From the NCBI GenBank assembly GCA_905221605.1, contig CAJNDS010001447.1, positions 1-64,000 of the forward strand: 64,000 nt of DNA. The letters run 5' to 3'. Position 1 is the stretch's first letter. Each line of letters opens with the position of its first letter. Below the pieces are notes generated by a model. That model was not told the DNA's origin, did not search any database, and saw only the letters and a list, made by a program, of their open reading frames with translations. The translations under genes and the position numbers were made by a program. This document shows, piece by piece, positions 61,200 to 64,000 of this stretch. Origin of the DNA: Symbiodinium natans (Eukaryota; Sar; Dinophyceae; Suessiales; Symbiodiniaceae).

Positions 61200-62100
61200 G
61201 GTAAGAGTTGACAAGTTGACATTTTAGTCTCAATCCAAGCTCACAATCGTAGTCTCATTCACGGCGAGAGAACCTACGACCTACGAGGAAGACAAAGAGC
61301 GAAGCCATGTCCGAAGAGCAAGAACAGCGTAGTATCAAGCCGAAAGACTACAGTAGTATAATCTAAGGTTGGAAAAATAGCTGCCAAAGAGCCCAGTACC
61401 ACCGAATTGGGGAATCGGGTTCGAGGTTCGGAGTTTTTTTCGGGCCCAGCGGCCCCGAACCCCGTCAAGGGCTTGTATACGGGGAGCCCAATTCCTTGAA
61501 TCCCTAGCAAGAACCCGTCTTACCTCGTGGTTTGGGTCCATTCCCGATTTTTTCGCGTCTTGGACCTCGTTCGGGGACCTTGAACACAGCATGTATGCAC
61601 CCTCTACGCAGAAGCAACCATTTGCTTAAGCATGGACTTTGGGGAGTCTGAGAATTAGGACCTTTTAGGGCCCCTTTCCAGATCCTTTTGCAAACAAACC
61701 TATTATACGCGCCCTAAGCGCTACACTCCCACACCAATAAGCCCCAAAGCCTAGACCCTAAACTCCCTAAACCCGAAACCCTCAACCCCCTGGCAGGGCG
61801 CTCAAGGGGTTGAACATGGAAGACATAGCTTCGGGTTTCGGGTCTGAGGCGTCGGTTTGGGGGGTTCAGGGCTTAGGGCTTCTGGTTTGGGGATTGCATT
61901 TCAGGATCTCGGTCTAGGGGTTAGGGTTCCAGGTTGGGTCTTACGGTTTAGGGCATTCAAGCTAGCACAGCGAACAATGAATCTCATGTAAAAAGCTTTG
62001 ACCCTGACTTTGAGTTGAGAACCTGGGCGTGTTAAGCTGTGTGACTCCTAACTTCTAAAAACTACCAAGCAAGGCTAGGGCTTATTTAGTCTAAGGTTGG
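61200..62100. other. Interval with few heptamers, no named gene
   Basis: Minus ORFs at 61335-61592 overlap in two frames without family likeness. 61965-62035 is open on plus (STANNESHVKSFDPDFELRT, stop TAA). Scattered GGCTTAGGG variants at 61135-61200 and 61860-61950. Confidence 0.3.
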
Positions 62101-62129
62101 AACCAGGGGCCCTTAGTGTGGTCCCTTAT

Positions 62130-63030
62130 GCCCTTGTTCGAAGTTGCAACCTATTACTTGTTTTCACACTAAAACGGGTACCCCTAGCCGACAGGTGTCC
62201 GGGAGCAGGCGGTGCATCAGGACCAGGGGCCCCCATGAGAGGGCCGGACACCAATTTATGCCTCATAGCCGGAAGCCTAACAGCACCTTTACACCCGCGA
62301 TCTCCGGTTTGGGTTGCCTCCTTGTCGCTAGCGAGCGAGCCGCTACTTTGTGCAATCGCGTCCTTGCAAGATGAGAAAATCAAAGCCGGGGAGCTCGGTC
62401 TTGAGCATGGCGGGCACTGCCGACAATAAGCCCCTCAGATCCCCTCAGTATGTGTATGTCAAACCTGCCTGCGGAGATGGCCCTGGCTCCGGGTCGGGGG
62501 GGCTGCCCATCCCAGCCAGGCCTGCACATTTGCATGAGCAGCTAGGGCACACAAGCATGGTTCTCCATCTTCAAGCGGCCGGCACCTGGTAACGGGACAT
62601 CTTCGAAGGTGGCTGCCTAAGCGAGAGGCCCTGGAGCAGGGCGCTGGCAGCACCGCAGCGCACCGCACAGGCGCACAAGGCAACGTGTAATAATTGACAC
62701 CGACCCGCCCCCCCCCCCCCTGTCCTACAACAAGTTATGCGTGACAGCAAACGAATGTCATCAAAACACGTGCTTTCTTTCCATACTATCCCTGAAGCTC
62801 GCGCTGCTGGTGCAAAGTTTCGGGTTGACAGGGCCGGGAGCTCTCCGGCGTCTTTTTCCTTGGCCCGCGGTCGCTTTCCATATCTGCACGACCGATCTTG
62901 CACCGACGTGTGCGTCCTGTGGCCGAGGCGGCGCGGGCAAGCCTTTACAACTGTGTATAGTGTATATAAGGTTACGTCACAAGGGACCCAAATTAAGGAC
63001 CCATACTTGGAACCTTAGAAATAAACCTTA
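62130..63030. CDS. Heptamer-free coding-like block, strand uncertain
   Basis: The longest stretch without telomere units. Overlapping frames look protein-like: plus 62350-62592 (SPQYVYVKPACGDGPGSGSG), plus 62737-63018 (HVLSFHTIPEARAAGAKFRV) and minus 62903-62740 (KEKDAGELPALSTRNFAPAA). A short C run (62707-62720) interrupts. I cannot decide strand or family. Confidence 0.3.
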
Positions 63031-63149
63031 GGTTCAGAGTTGAGGGCCTCGGATTTCGCTTAGATTCAGAGTTGAGGGCCTTGGAAGCCTCATGCGCTGA
63101 CAGTTCTGACAGGCCAGGCGGCAGAAGCTGGATCATGTTCCTTGGCTGT

Positions 63150-63246
63150 GTAGGGTTTAGGGTTTAGGGTTTAGGGTTTAGGGTTTAGGGTTTAGGGTTT
63201 AGGGTTTAGGGTTTAGGGTTTAGGGTTTAGGGTTTAGGGTTTAGGG
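63150..63246. repeat. TTTAGGG array
   Basis: About 14 perfect units followed by CTTCGGG and TTTCGAG variants. Confidence 0.9.
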
Positions 63247-63249
63247 CTT

Positions 63250-64000
63250 CGGGCTTAGGGTTTTCGAGTCTAGGGTTTAGGGTTTAGGGTTTCGGGTTTA
63301 GGGTTTGGGGTTGAGGGCTATCGAATTAAAGCCGCCACATGACCAAGGTCGTTGCAACCGACCTGTAGAAGAGTGGAGATATGGCAACCCGAAACCCTAA
63401 TCCCTAAACCCTAAACCCTAGACCCTAAACCCTAAACCCCAAACCCAAAACCCTACGTAACCCCTAAACCCTTAAACCGCTGGACCATATCCCCACGCTG
63501 AACCATGAACTTACAGTACGACCAAAACCAACCCCGTTAGCACAGAGCATCGCCTGCACAGCCACTCTTATTTAGAAGCTCTTTTGGCTTAGGAAGTCGA
63601 CTTAGTATCCCGTAGCCCGATTATAATCCCCAAAACCCACCTTGCTAACCCTAAACCCTAAAACCCTAAGCGCTACTTTCGAAGTCAAAAGGGCTTCCAA
63701 TTAGTAGGTTAGTCTTGCATCGCCCTCTGATGGCTTCCAGAAGGTGTTCCTCTTAAACTCAATCAAGGGTTTAGGGTTTAGAGTTTAGGGTTTTGGGGTT
63801 TAAGGCTTTAGGGTTCAAGGTGAAAAGAATGAATAACTGAAGGGTTTGGGGGTTTAGGGCTTAAGGCGGTTTATTGACATTGTTCAAAGTTGAAGTTCGG
63901 GGAAACCTTCGTGGAAAGGAATATTTTCTTTCTTATAAGGCTTTAAACTTCTTCTTAACCTCTAAACTTTTCAAGTAATAGGGGCCTGAGAAGTTCGAAT
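63250..64000. other. Repeat-rich right edge
   Basis: Heptamer variants, a dispersed repeat at 63566-63650 whose inverted copy is at 18690-18770 (GGTGGGTTNTGGGGATTATAAT), then ordinary sequence to the end. No gene assigned. Confidence 0.4.

Overview
The window looks like nuclear DNA of a dinoflagellate, or a close dinoflagellate relative. The reasons are: hundreds of TTTAGGG/CCCTAAA units (a plant and alga type telomere motif known in dinoflagellates) spread through the whole sequence; many very short exons whose inferred 5' splice sites are GA or GC as often as GT, with acceptors of the form AG|G; many short terminal-inverted-repeat (TIR) elements that behave like introns; and two nearly identical pieces of mitochondrial cytochrome b set in a GC-rich tandem repeat. 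No operons, tRNA, rRNA or CRISPR were seen. Long ORFs are almost all low-complexity repeat artefacts. The real coding sequence lies in 25-250 bp islands between repeats.

Three minus-strand genes can be assembled from domain continuity across islands. (1) A cytochrome P450 (about 4.48-12.37 kb, possibly from 13.06 kb), with substrate-region, ExxR, PKG, PERF-like and haem-loop exons. (2) An arylamine N-acetyltransferase (51.48-55.25 kb) with the Cys, His and Asp catalytic exons in order and a Lys-rich C-terminal tail. (3) An ankyrin-repeat protein (56.71-59.92 kb). At 17 inferred junctions the donors are about 8 GA, 6 GC and 3 GT, all acceptors are AG|G, and the first bases of the intron usually recur as the first bases of the next exon.

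The introns are the surprising part. Several consist entirely of one TIR element flanked by a short target duplication (introner-like). Others consist mainly of telomere heptamers, or of a TIR element broken by a telomere-heptamer array. The same TIR families (at least ten, named A-L here) recur across the window.

Layout: 0-4.4 kb, candidate exons and repeats; 4.5-13.1, P450; 13.5-29.5, many unidentified candidate exons, mostly read best on the minus strand; 29.5-32.1, mitochondrial cob fragments in a 15-bp GC-rich repeat; 32.5-51.3, unidentified candidate exons with TIR elements and telomere-like arrays; 51.5-55.3, N-acetyltransferase; 55.6-56.0, a G-run repeat; 56.7-59.9, ankyrin gene; 60-64, an AT-rich island and ambiguous coding islands. 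All three identified genes run on the minus strand, which fits the unidirectional gene arrangement of dinoflagellates.

Limits: everything was translated and aligned by eye. Exon edges marked approximate could be wrong, and for the unidentified islands both strands are often open.
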